Assembly (NCBI GenBank): GCA_934358495.1
Contig: CAKRKO010000004.1
Span: 1 to 64,000 of the forward strand
Length of the DNA stretch: 64,000 bases
DNA from: an uncultured Eubacterium sp.
GTDB lineage: Bacteria > Bacillota > Clostridia > Lachnospirales > Lachnospiraceae
Direction of reading: 5' to 3'
The translations under genes and the position numbers were made by a program. The first letter of the stretch is position 1. Each line of letters starts with the position of its first letter. The notes under the pieces are model-generated. The model was not told the DNA's origin. It did not search any database and saw only the letters and a list, made by a program, of their open reading frames with translations. Of the stretch, positions 9,762-17,058 are shown piece after piece.

Positions 9762-9784
9762 ATTCAGACATCTCTTCATATGAT
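9757..9784 (+). promoter_or_regulatory. possible sigma-E-type sporulation promoter before the CotS-like gene
   Basis: CATAAAT (9757-9763) and CATATGAT (9777-9784) are separated by 13 bp. This resembles the mother-cell sigma-E elements (KMATATT and CATACAHT). It fits a spore-coat-type gene downstream, but the match is imperfect. Confidence 0.3.
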
Positions 9785-9835
9785 GAATAGAGCGAATCGA
9801 CAGTTCGAATATTTATCATATAAAGGGGTGTTTTT

Positions 9836-10837
9836 GTGTATTATCAGGTAGAGCAGGTATTGGAACGACAGAAAACGGAAATCGAAAAATTTTATAAAGG
9901 AAGGGGCATTCTCATCTGTGAATCAGGGGAAGGACTGTACGCATTAAAGGAATATTTTGGCTCCGCGCAGAAGGCGGAGTTTTTATATTGGCTTGGGATC
10001 TGCCTGGAGCAGCAGGGGGTTCTGTGCGATTCCATGTTGAAAAATAAAGATGGAAATCTGATCACGGAAGGCGTGGACCATGTACCCTATACCTTTCACC
10101 ACTGGCTGCGGGGGCGGGAGTGCGAGATCCGAAACCGGATTGATCTGACGGTGATCGTTTCGTTCCTGGCCCGGTTTCATGCGGCCTGTGACGGGGCAGA
10201 ATTTGACGAGATACCAGAAGAATCAGAAGGTGGACGAAAAAAAGACCTGTGTCAGGAATATGCGCGGCATCACAGGGATTTAAAACATATCCGCAGGTTT
10301 ATCCTGAAGAGGAACAATAAAAGTGATTTTGAACAGCTGTTTCTGCAGTGCTATGAAGAGTTTTTCCGGCAATCCGAGGAAGTGACATGCTATCTGGAAC
10401 GTTATCCGGAGCTTGGCAGCGGTTATACCACCGGAATCTGTCATGGGGAAATGAACCAGCATAATATTATACTGACAAGCGGCGGAGCGGCAGTGATTCA
10501 CTTAGAACATGCCCATGTAGGGGCACAGATCACGGATCTTGGCAATCTATTGCGCAAGATTCTGGAAAAAAACGAGTGGAACAGGCAGCTTGGACTGGAT
10601 CTGATCCGGGAATACAGCAGGGTGCATCCCTTGAGCCGGCAGGATCTGCGGGGGCTTTATTATCGTCTGGCGTACCCTGAGAAGTTTTGGAAAATTGCCA
10701 GCTATTACTATCGGACGAGAAAGGTGTGGGACTCTGGGCATAACTACGAAAAACTGTCCCGGGAAATCTGTCAGAACCAGGTGCGGAGTCAGTTTTTGCG
10801 GGCTTTGTGGGAATATTGTAAAAGAGCTCACTTGTGA
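9836..10837 (+). CDS. CotS-family (aminoglycoside-phosphotransferase-like) spore coat protein, probable pseudokinase
   Basis: A 333-aa protein with the kinase-like fold of the CotS/YutH/YsxE spore-coat family. The start is a GTG with AAAGGGG upstream. The Brenner-type loop reads HGEMNQHNI instead of the usual HGDxxxxN, and the metal-binding DFD is replaced by IHLEHAHVG. Both catalytic aspartates are therefore lost or replaced by glutamate, which suggests a structural rather than catalytic role. The segment ITDLGNLLRKILEKNEW, typical of CotS relatives, is conserved. It is flanked by tRNA and sugar-metabolism genes rather than other coat genes, so function rests on family resemblance alone. Confidence 0.75.
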   Translation: MYYQVEQVLERQKTEIEKFYKGRGILICESGEGLYALKEYFGSAQKAEFLYWLGICLEQQGVLCDSMLKNKDGNLITEGVDHVPYTFHHWLRGRECEIRNRIDLTVIVSFLARFHAACDGAEFDEIPEESEGGRKKDLCQEYARHHRDLKHIRRFILKRNNKSDFEQLFLQCYEEFFRQSEEVTCYLERYPELGSGYTTGICHGEMNQHNIILTSGGAAVIHLEHAHVGAQITDLGNLLRKILEKNEWNRQLGLDLIREYSRVHPLSRQDLRGLYYRLAYPEKFWKIASYYYRTRKVWDSGHNYEKLSREICQNQVRSQFLRALWEYCKRAHL

Positions 10838-10913
10838 GCGATACTTCGTGAACTGTTGTTCGAGAAGGGAAATTATAACAGATTATAAAAACTGTACGAA
10901 CTGGAAAAGATAG

Positions 10914-10942
10914 TTCCTTTTTGGTTAGGGATATGCTATAAT
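10914..10942 (+). promoter_or_regulatory. extended -10 promoter of phosphoglucomutase
   Basis: TGCTATAAT (-10 at 10937-10942 with upstream TG) is preceded by a weak -35 (TTCCTT, 10914-10919). It lies about 55 nt before the chosen ATG. Confidence 0.5.
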
Positions 10943-10998
10943 ATTTGGCGTGGATATGAAAACGAAACATATCAATGAAAGAACACAGGAGGTCGATC

Positions 10999-12735
10999 AT
11001 GAGTTACAGAGAAGCATATGAATCCTGGCTGAGTAATCCGTATTTTGATGAGGATACAAAATCAGAATTGCGCAGCATTGCAAATGATGAGAAAGAGATT
11101 GAAGATCGTTTTTACATGGATCTTGAATTTGGTACAGCTGGTTTAAGAGGTGTGATCGGAGCGGGTACAAACCGTATGAATGTTTATACCGTCCGTAAAG
11201 CGACACAGGGACTTGCGAACTATATTATCAAAGTTGGAGCACAGGCAAAAGGTGTTGCCATTGCATATGATTCCAGAAGAATGTCTCCGGAATTTGCAAA
11301 TGAAGCAGCTTTATGTCTGGCAGCAAACGGAATTAAAGCCTATATTTTTGAAAGCCTTCGTCCGACACCAGAGCTGTCCTACGCAGTTCGGTATCTTGGA
11401 TGTACCGCAGGAATCAATGTGACAGCAAGCCACAATCCGCCAGAGTACAATGGATATAAAGTATACTGGGAGGATGGCGCACAGATCACACCGCCGCATG
11501 ACAGCGGCATCATGGCTGAGGTAAAAGCTGTGACAGATTATGCGACGACAAAGACAATGGCTAAAGAAGATGCCGTTGCAGCTGGTCTGTACGAAGTGAT
11601 CGGAGCAAACATCGATGATCCGTATATTGCGGAGCTGAAAAAACTGGTGCTTCACCAGGAAGCCATTGATGCGGTTGCAGATGACCTTAAAATTGTATAC
11701 ACACCACTTCACGGTACCGGAAATATTCCGGTTCGCCGCGTATTAAAAGAACTTGGTTTCAAACACGTTTACGTTGTTCCGGAGCAGGAACTTCCAGATG
11801 GAGAATTTCCGACGGTAAGCTATCCGAACCCGGAAGCTGCTGAGGCATTTACTCTCGGACTTGGCATGGCCAAAGATCTGGATGCAGATCTGGTACTGGC
11901 TACAGACCCGGATGCAGACCGTCTCGGCGTTTATGTAAAAGACAGCAAGACAGGCGAATATCATTCCCTGACAGGAAATATGTCCGGCTGCCTGATCGGT
12001 GCTTATGAGATTAGCCAAAGAAAAGAAAAATACGGACTTCCGGCAGACGGAGCTTTCGTAAAATCCATCGTTTCTACCAACCTGGCAGATGCCATCGCAG
12101 CAGATTATGGTGTAAAACTGTATGAAGTTCTGACCGGTTTCAAATTCATCGGACAGAAAATGCTGGAGTTTGAGACAAAAGGAAACGGCACATATCTCTT
12201 TGGTATGGAAGAAAGCTACGGATGCCTTCCGGGTACATACTGCCGTGACAAAGATGCAGTTGTTGCATCCATGGCACTGTGCGAGGCAGCAGCATACTAC
12301 AAGACACAGGGCAAGACTCTGTGGGATGCAATGCTTGATCTCTATGAGAAATACGGTTACTACAAAGATGATGTAAAAGCCATCACATTAAAAGGTATCG
12401 AAGGTCTTGCAAAGATTCAGGAGATTATGAACACACTGCGTGAGAATACACCGGCACAGATTGGCGAGCACAAAGTGCTGAGAGCAAGAGATTACAAGAA
12501 AGATACCATTACAGATTTAGCAACAGGCGCAGTAGAGCCGACCGGACTTCCAAACTCCAATGTGCTTTACTATGAACTTCCGGATGCAGCATGGGTATGC
12601 TTCCGTCCGTCAGGTACAGAACCGAAACTGAAATTCTACTACGGTGTAAAAGCAGACAGTATGGAAGCCGCAGATGCGAAAGCAGCTGAACTTGGCGCTG
12701 CTGTTATGGCAATCGTAGAGCCAATGTTAGGCTAG
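10999..12735 (+). CDS. alpha-phosphoglucomutase / phosphomannomutase
   Basis: A 578-aa alpha-D-phosphohexomutase (PgcA-like) interconverting glucose-1-P and glucose-6-P, linking glycogen or glycan metabolism and UDP-sugar synthesis to glycolysis. The phosphoserine loop is TASHNPPEYNGYK, the metal loop is DPDADRLGV, the sugar-specificity loop is GMEESYG, and the phosphate-binding loop is RPSGTEPKLKFYY. Two in-frame ATGs exist. The one at 10999 (MSYREAYESW) is preceded by AGGAGG at ideal spacing; the upstream one at 10975 has no SD, so I use 10999. It pairs functionally with the GH13 enzyme further along. Confidence 0.93.
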   Translation: MSYREAYESWLSNPYFDEDTKSELRSIANDEKEIEDRFYMDLEFGTAGLRGVIGAGTNRMNVYTVRKATQGLANYIIKVGAQAKGVAIAYDSRRMSPEFANEAALCLAANGIKAYIFESLRPTPELSYAVRYLGCTAGINVTASHNPPEYNGYKVYWEDGAQITPPHDSGIMAEVKAVTDYATTKTMAKEDAVAAGLYEVIGANIDDPYIAELKKLVLHQEAIDAVADDLKIVYTPLHGTGNIPVRRVLKELGFKHVYVVPEQELPDGEFPTVSYPNPEAAEAFTLGLGMAKDLDADLVLATDPDADRLGVYVKDSKTGEYHSLTGNMSGCLIGAYEISQRKEKYGLPADGAFVKSIVSTNLADAIAADYGVKLYEVLTGFKFIGQKMLEFETKGNGTYLFGMEESYGCLPGTYCRDKDAVVASMALCEAAAYYKTQGKTLWDAMLDLYEKYGYYKDDVKAITLKGIEGLAKIQEIMNTLRENTPAQIGEHKVLRARDYKKDTITDLATGAVEPTGLPNSNVLYYELPDAAWVCFRPSGTEPKLKFYYGVKADSMEAADAKAAELGAAVMAIVEPMLG

Positions 12736-12794
12736 GAAAAATACATATTGGCAGTATTGTTCTGTTACAAAAGGGGCGTTTACGCTTGTTTTTC

Positions 12795-12823
12795 TTGACA
12801 AATACAGGGAAAACAAGTATAAA
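12795..12823 (+). promoter_or_regulatory. sigma-A promoter of hup
   Basis: TTGACA (12795-12800) and TATAAA (12818-12823) with a 17-bp spacer lie 55 nt before the hup ATG. This is one of the best matches to consensus in the window. Confidence 0.75.
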
Positions 12824-12877
12824 TAGTCTATAGTAAAATAAGAGAACATATTTTTCGTTCTATAGGAGGACATTATA

Positions 12878-13153
12878 ATGAACAAAACAGAATTTGTTGC
12901 AGCAATCGCAGAGAAGGCAGAAATTTCTAAAAAAGATGCAGAGAAAGCTTTAGCAGCATTTACAGAAGTTGTTGCAGATACTTTAAAAAATGGGGACAAA
13001 ATCCAGTTAGTAGGCTTTGGTACTTTTGAAGTAGCTGAGCGTGCTGAGAGAACAGGCAGAAATCCACAGACAGGTAAAGATATCGTAATCCCGGCTTCCA
13101 AATCTCCGAAATTCAAAGCTGGTAAAGCATTAAAAGATATCGTAAACGCATAA
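12878..13153 (+). CDS. hup: DNA-binding protein HU
   Basis: A 91-aa nucleoid-associated protein of the HU/IHF family that bends and compacts DNA as a dimer. The N-terminus [25 protein letters not shown], followed by [21 protein letters not shown] (the beta-arm with the DNA-intercalating proline) and [15 protein letters not shown], is standard. AGGAGG precedes the ATG by 7 nt. As in most Clostridia it opens the conserved hup-rqcP-yabP-yabQ-divIC block, and has its own strong promoter. Confidence 0.97.
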   Translation: MNKTEFVAAIAEKAEISKKDAEKALAAFTEVVADTLKNGDKIQLVGFGTFEVAERAERTGRNPQTGKDIVIPASKSPKFKAGKALKDIVNA

Positions 13154-13230
13154 TTTTCTGGTAAGTAAAAAGTATAGCTGGGGCCGTTCCGATGGGACAG
13201 GCCCCTTCTTTTAGCGAAAGGAAAAGAAAG

Positions 13231-13470
13231 ATGAGATTAGATAAATATCTGAAGGTATCCCGTCTGATCAAACGTCGTACTGTGGCCAACGAAGCCTGTG
13301 ACGCAGGCCGTGTCATGGTAAACAACCGTGTGGCGAAAGCCTCCCAGGACGTAAAAGTCGGTGATATCATTGAAATCGCATTCGGAAACAAAGCTGTCCG
13401 TGCTGAGGTACTGGTAGTGACAGATACTTCCCGCAAGGAAGAAGCAAAAGAAATGTTCCGGTATCTGTAA
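13231..13470 (+). CDS. rqcP: S4-domain RNA-binding protein RqcP (YabO/Hsp15-like)
   Basis: A 79-aa single S4 domain protein (MRLDKYLKVSRLIKRRTVANEAC, GRVMVNNRVAKASQDVKVGD). In Bacillus this protein works with RqcH on stalled 50S subunits during alanine-tail quality control. I choose the ATG at 13231, which follows GAAAGGAAAAGAAAG. The open frame extends upstream to 13192, but that part does not resemble the family and covers the GGGCC-rich gap. It is 77 bp downstream of hup, probably co-transcribed, and its transcript appears to end at the hairpin before yabP. Confidence 0.92.
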   Translation: MRLDKYLKVSRLIKRRTVANEACDAGRVMVNNRVAKASQDVKVGDIIEIAFGNKAVRAEVLVVTDTSRKEEAKEMFRYL

Positions 13471-13540
13471 TAAGTTAACAGAAGGTGTAAATGCCCGGGT
13501 GACAGAAACTTAGAACAGATACAATTTTGCGGAACCAACA

Positions 13541-13569
13541 GTCATAATTTCAGAAACCTCCCATATACT
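13541..13569 (+). promoter_or_regulatory. sigma-E-type promoter of yabP
   Basis: GTCATAATT (13541-13549) and CATATACT (13562-13569) match the mother-cell sigma-E pattern with a 13-bp gap. In Bacillus yabP and yabQ are sigma-E dependent. The -10 element overlaps the 5' arm of the terminator hairpin described next. Confidence 0.6.
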
Positions 13570-13592
13570 GGAAACAGTAAGGGAGGTTTTTT
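13554..13592 (+). terminator. terminator hairpin between rqcP and yabP
   Basis: AAACCTCCC (13554-13562) pairs with GGGAGGTTT (13581-13589), followed by a T-run. The 3' arm is also the SD of yabP (GGGAGG, 8 nt before ATG). Read-through RNA from hup-rqcP would both terminate and hide the yabP SD. A sigma-E transcript starting near 13576 lacks the 5' arm. Confidence 0.7.
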
Positions 13593-13594
13593 AT

Positions 13595-13882
13595 ATGGAA
13601 GAAAGACAGGCAGCCAGACAGCACAAAATTATCCTGAACAATCGGGGAACCTGTGCGTTAAACGGAATATCCGACATCTTATCCTTTGATGTCAATGAAA
13701 TTTTGCTGGAGACAGAGATGGGCATGCTGATGATCCGGGGGATGGATCTGCACGTGAATCGGCTGAACCTGGAAAAGGGGGAGGTGGATCTGTCGGGCAA
13801 AATTGATTCCATTCAGTATTCGGATGTAAACAAGGGGAAAAATGGTCAGGGGGAGTCGCTGCTCGGGCGGCTGTTTAAGTGA
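13595..13882 (+). CDS. yabP: sporulation protein YabP
   Basis: A 95-aa YabP/YqfC-family protein required, with YabQ, for spore cortex formation in the mother cell. Conserved family features are RGTCALNGISDILSFD, MLMIRGMDLHVNRLNLEKGEVDLSGKIDSIQY. It is expressed from a probable sigma-E promoter just upstream, and its stop codon overlaps the start of yabQ (TGATG), indicating translational coupling. Confidence 0.93.
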   Translation: MEERQAARQHKIILNNRGTCALNGISDILSFDVNEILLETEMGMLMIRGMDLHVNRLNLEKGEVDLSGKIDSIQYSDVNKGKNGQGESLLGRLFK

Positions 13883-14373
13883 TGGTAAGCCCGGAAATCT
13901 GGCAGCAGGGACAATTATTTGTGCAGGCAGTGTTTTTCGGGATCGCCATGCTGTTTGTCTATGATCTGCTGCGGATCTTTCGACGGGTGGCAATTCATGG
14001 AACTGTATGGATCGCGGTGGAAGATATGTTTTTCTGGGTGATCAGTGCCTTTGTGTTGTTTCAGTTCCTGTATCAGGAAAATGACGGGAAGGTCAGGGGC
14101 TTTGTGATCCTTGGAATGTTTTTCGGAATGCTGCTGTATGGAAAGAGTTTTAGCTGTATTGTGGTGCGATCCGGGACATTTTTATTAAAGAAAATTTGCG
14201 GTGGAGTCTGGTGGATCTGCCAGACTTTTATGAAACCTGTACGAATACTGATGAAGCCCATTGGTAAAAGTGTACAGAGGTTGTATAGAACTGGTAAAAA
14301 AAGTAACCGATATGTAAAAAAACGATTGAAAAAATTATGGAAAGCAGTTAGAATGAGTTTGTGTAAACTTTAA
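13882..14373 (+). CDS. yabQ: spore cortex biosynthesis protein YabQ
   Basis: A 163-aa membrane protein with three or four hydrophobic segments in the first 100 residues (for example LFVQAVFFGIAMLFVYDLL) and a strongly basic cytoplasmic tail. This is the YabQ arrangement. In Bacillus YabQ localises to the forespore outer membrane and is needed for cortex. The ATG overlaps the yabP TGA; a GTG three bases earlier is a possible alternative start. The basic tail (KKSNRYVKKRLKKLWK) is richer in Lys/Arg than usual but occurs in clostridial homologues. Confidence 0.85.
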   Translation: MVSPEIWQQGQLFVQAVFFGIAMLFVYDLLRIFRRVAIHGTVWIAVEDMFFWVISAFVLFQFLYQENDGKVRGFVILGMFFGMLLYGKSFSCIVVRSGTFLLKKICGGVWWICQTFMKPVRILMKPIGKSVQRLYRTGKKSNRYVKKRLKKLWKAVRMSLCKL

Positions 14374-14409
14374 ACGCAGAGTATAGGTAAACAGAGGGCA
14401 GATTACATA

Positions 14410-14703
14410 ATGCGCAAAATGAAAAAGAAAAAACAGAACAGAACAGGTAAAATTTGTATCTCCTGTATGGTGCTGGTCCTGACACTGATCTTGTCGATTC
14501 AGATCGTGCATCTGTATGGAGTGAATGAAGGATATAAGCAGGAAGAAAAGACGAAGCAGGCGCAGTTAAAGGATGAACAGGACCGTGCCAGTGAGTTGCA
14601 GGAAAAGGAAGCTTATGTTGGATCGGATCAGTATATTGTTGATACAGCGAAGTCGAAGCTGGGGATGACATTTCCGGATGAGATCGTATTTAAAGAAAAA
14701 TAA
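14410..14703 (+). CDS. divIC: septum formation initiator family protein (DivIC/FtsB-like)
   Basis: A 97-aa bitopic membrane protein: a basic cytoplasmic N-terminus (KKKKQNRTGK), one membrane span (CISCMVLVLTLILSIQIV), a short coiled coil (EEKTKQAQLKDEQDRASELQEKE) and a C-terminal domain ending with DTAKSKLGMTFPDEIVF. Together with FtsL and DivIB it forms the divisome subcomplex. Its place after yabPQ is the standard clostridial order. It is probably the last gene before the large hairpin at 14733. Confidence 0.9.
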   Translation: MRKMKKKKQNRTGKICISCMVLVLTLILSIQIVHLYGVNEGYKQEEKTKQAQLKDEQDRASELQEKEAYVGSDQYIVDTAKSKLGMTFPDEIVFKEK

Positions 14704-14732
14704 TAATGATACCTTATTATGAGGTTATGAAA

Positions 14733-14797
14733 GCGGGATTTTGAATTTGTCCTGGCAGCTAATAATTGCTTGCCAGGACAAATTTGAAATCCCGCTA
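14733..14797 (+). terminator. long perfect hairpin after divIC
   Basis: GCGGGATTT at 14733 pairs with AAATCCCGC ending at 14797, with further pairing of AATTTGTCCTGGCA and TGCCAGGACAAATT around a short loop. It lacks a T-run, so it may be an RNA-stability or processing element as much as a terminator. Confidence 0.5.
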
Positions 14798-14901
14798 TTT
14801 ACGTTACCTCCCTCTTAAAGTGCTTGAGTTGCGTCGAAAGGCTTCAAAACCACAGTCGTGAACGATTTTTGGCGAACGGTTCTCGGATTTTGGACTGCTA
14901 T

Positions 14902-14934
14902 TTGACAAAGATTTTGCCGGTGGACAGGTAGAAT
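14902..14934 (+). promoter_or_regulatory. Spo0A-type promoter of spoIIE
   Basis: TTGACA (14902-14907) and TAGAAT (14929-14934) are separated by 21 bp, the atypical spacing known for the Spo0A-activated spoIIE promoter of Bacillus. TTTGTCAAA, an exact 0A-box match, is on the minus strand at 14901-14909. Further partial 0A-box-like matches (TTTGGCGAA near 14868 and GCGTCGAAA near 14832) lie upstream. The leader to the GTG would be about 260 nt. Confidence 0.55.
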
Positions 14935-14960
14935 GACTCTCTGAATAAGTTGAACGCAGA

Positions 14961-15180
14961 ATAAGCATTCCCCCGCTTCAAGTGCGTAGAGCACTAAGCG
15001 GTGGGTAGGGGGATGCTTATGTCAGTGGGAGTTAAAAGCTCCCACTGACAGGTCGCAAAGCGACTGCGTTCATGAGCAAGTAGCGAAAGCGAATTGCGAA
15101 TGTCCGCTTTATCGCAGGTGGAAAAGCAACAGCTGCATTCATGAGCAAGCAGCAAAAGCGGATTGCGGATGTTCACTTAA
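14961..15180 (+). repeat. hairpin and repeat cluster in the spoIIE leader
   Basis: Hairpin 1 (14961-15020) has arms ATAAGCAT/ATGCTTAT and CCCCC/GGGGG. Hairpin 2 (15021-15049) has arms GTCAGTGGGAG/CTCCCACTGAC. Two diverged copies of a 42-43-bp repeat follow (15069-15111 and 15138-15179; core GAGCAAGTAGCGAAAGCG). A third copy lies at 50456-50497. Confidence 0.75.
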
Positions 15181-15201
15181 AAAATCTGGGAGGGATGTAT
15201 C

Positions 15202-17043
15202 GTGAGAAGAATGAATTTTAGTTTGAAACATTTGATTTTGTGCATGGCGGCGTTATTGGCTCCGCAGTTTGAAGTGGCCGGGGTCTATCCAATGGTTCCG
15301 GCACTTTTTATGACTGGATTTGTGTCTGGGGTGAACCGCAGCCTTTTGTTTTTGTGCAGTATCAGTGGCCTGATCATTCTGGCACCGGTGGCGGTGATGG
15401 TGAAGTATGCGCTGATTGTGCTGGCAAGTGCCTTGGTAGTGCGGGGCGTGGAATGGTACAGTGGTCACTGCCGGTCGTTTTTGGCAGGGGGATTGTGCGG
15501 GGGAATCACTGTGATCGTGGGATTATTCTGGCATGGACTGCAGTTACCGGGAACTTCCGGGGTTTTTATCCGGATCTGTGAAGGGATTATGGTAAGCTGT
15601 TTTGTCTATGTGGTGAGCCGTCTGCTGTCCATGATTCCGGAATGGGAGCCAAAAAGGGAACAGCCACCGTTGATGTATGCCCCGGGCGGACGCAGACTGA
15701 CGGATTATGCGGAATCTTTTGAAAAACTGTCCCGCACCTTTCGGAAAATGAACCGGTTTAAGGATGATTTTTCTGCGGAGGAGCTGGGACGCATGCAGAC
15801 GGAGATCACCGGGCGGATCTGCGCTTCCTGCAGTCAGTGTGCCCTGTGCTGGGAGGAGGACACCATGCCGATGTATCAAGTGCTGTACCGTTTTTTGCAG
15901 TCGCTGCAGCGAGGAGAGGATGTGCGGGAGAGTTCTGCAGGACTTGGAGAATATTGCATGTATAAGGAAGAACTGGTGGAACAGGTGATGCTGGTATTTG
16001 AGAAGGCGCATTTGAACATGGCATGGTATAACCGTCTGCAGGAAAACCGGGATGTGATCGCGCAGCAGCTGGATGCCATGGCTTATATCATGGAGGACTG
16101 TGCCAATGAGGAGCAGGATGTGACTGCGCGGGAAGGTAAAATAGCTGCATCCATTCGCTATGTATGGAAAGAGGCGGGAGTTGTGATTGAACAGCTGCGG
16201 CTGCTGGAAAACAGTCATGGAAAATGGCAGGTATTGCTTCAGGGCAGGGCAAAAGGAAGCAAGTGTATATCTGTCCGGGAAATGGCAAAACTATTGAGTG
16301 GAGTCAGTGGCAGAAGATTTGTGCCGGAGAAGGATAGTAAAGCCCTGCTGGGAGCCAGGGAGCAGTCCCTGGTTTTTGTGGAGGGATGCCGGCTGACGGC
16401 AAATTACGGTGTAGCCCGGGCGGTGCGGGATGACGAACAGGTATCCGGGGACAATTTCTCTTTTCAGATGTTGGACAACGGAAGCTGCGTGATGGCGGTG
16501 TCGGACGGCATGGGAAGCGGTTATGCGGCTTGTAAAGAGAGCGAAATGGTGATAGATTTAATAGAGAAATTTATGGAAGCCGGATTTTTGCCGGATACCG
16601 CGCTGCGGATGATGAATTCTGCCATGGTGACACACGGGGAAAATAATCTGTTTTCCACGGTGGATCTGATGCGGCTGGATCTGGACAGCGGTCAGGGTGA
16701 GTTTTACAAGATCGGTGCGGCGGCAACTTTTATCCGTCATGGAGATGAAGTGCGGCTGATCATGCAGAAAAGTATGCCAGTGGGCGTGTTTGCGGGACAG
16801 AGTGTGCCAAAAGTAACGGAGCAGATTGAGGATGGTGATTTCATTGTCATGATCACGGATGGCGTCATGGATCACCTGCATGTAAAAAATGGCGGTGAGG
16901 CGATGCGGGAAATTATTCATGGCATTGACACCACGAATCCGGCAGAATTTTCACGAAACGTACTGGAACAGGTGCTGCTTTTTACCGGTGGCCGGGTACG
17001 GGATGACATGACGGTGCTGACAGTGGAAGTCTGGAACCGATAA
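15202..17043 (+). CDS. spoIIE: stage II sporulation protein E (PP2C-type phosphatase)
   Basis: A 613-aa membrane-anchored serine phosphatase that dephosphorylates SpoIIAA to activate sigma-F in the forespore and takes part in asymmetric septation. Start is GTG after GGGAGGG. The N-terminal 145 residues hold only about five hydrophobic segments, against ten in the roughly 825-aa Bacillus protein. A central regulatory region (150-400) contains a cysteine pair cluster (CASCSQCALC). The C-terminal PP2C domain (from about 395) has the metal motifs VSDGMGSGYAA and MITDGVMDH. It is preceded by a Spo0A-type promoter and followed 15 bp later by tilS. Confidence 0.93.
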   Translation: MRRMNFSLKHLILCMAALLAPQFEVAGVYPMVPALFMTGFVSGVNRSLLFLCSISGLIILAPVAVMVKYALIVLASALVVRGVEWYSGHCRSFLAGGLCGGITVIVGLFWHGLQLPGTSGVFIRICEGIMVSCFVYVVSRLLSMIPEWEPKREQPPLMYAPGGRRLTDYAESFEKLSRTFRKMNRFKDDFSAEELGRMQTEITGRICASCSQCALCWEEDTMPMYQVLYRFLQSLQRGEDVRESSAGLGEYCMYKEELVEQVMLVFEKAHLNMAWYNRLQENRDVIAQQLDAMAYIMEDCANEEQDVTAREGKIAASIRYVWKEAGVVIEQLRLLENSHGKWQVLLQGRAKGSKCISVREMAKLLSGVSGRRFVPEKDSKALLGAREQSLVFVEGCRLTANYGVARAVRDDEQVSGDNFSFQMLDNGSCVMAVSDGMGSGYAACKESEMVIDLIEKFMEAGFLPDTALRMMNSAMVTHGENNLFSTVDLMRLDLDSGQGEFYKIGAAATFIRHGDEVRLIMQKSMPVGVFAGQSVPKVTEQIEDGDFIVMITDGVMDHLHVKNGGEAMREIIHGIDTTNPAEFSRNVLEQVLLFTGGRVRDDMTVLTVEVWNR

Positions 17044-17058
17044 AAGAGGAAAACAGAT

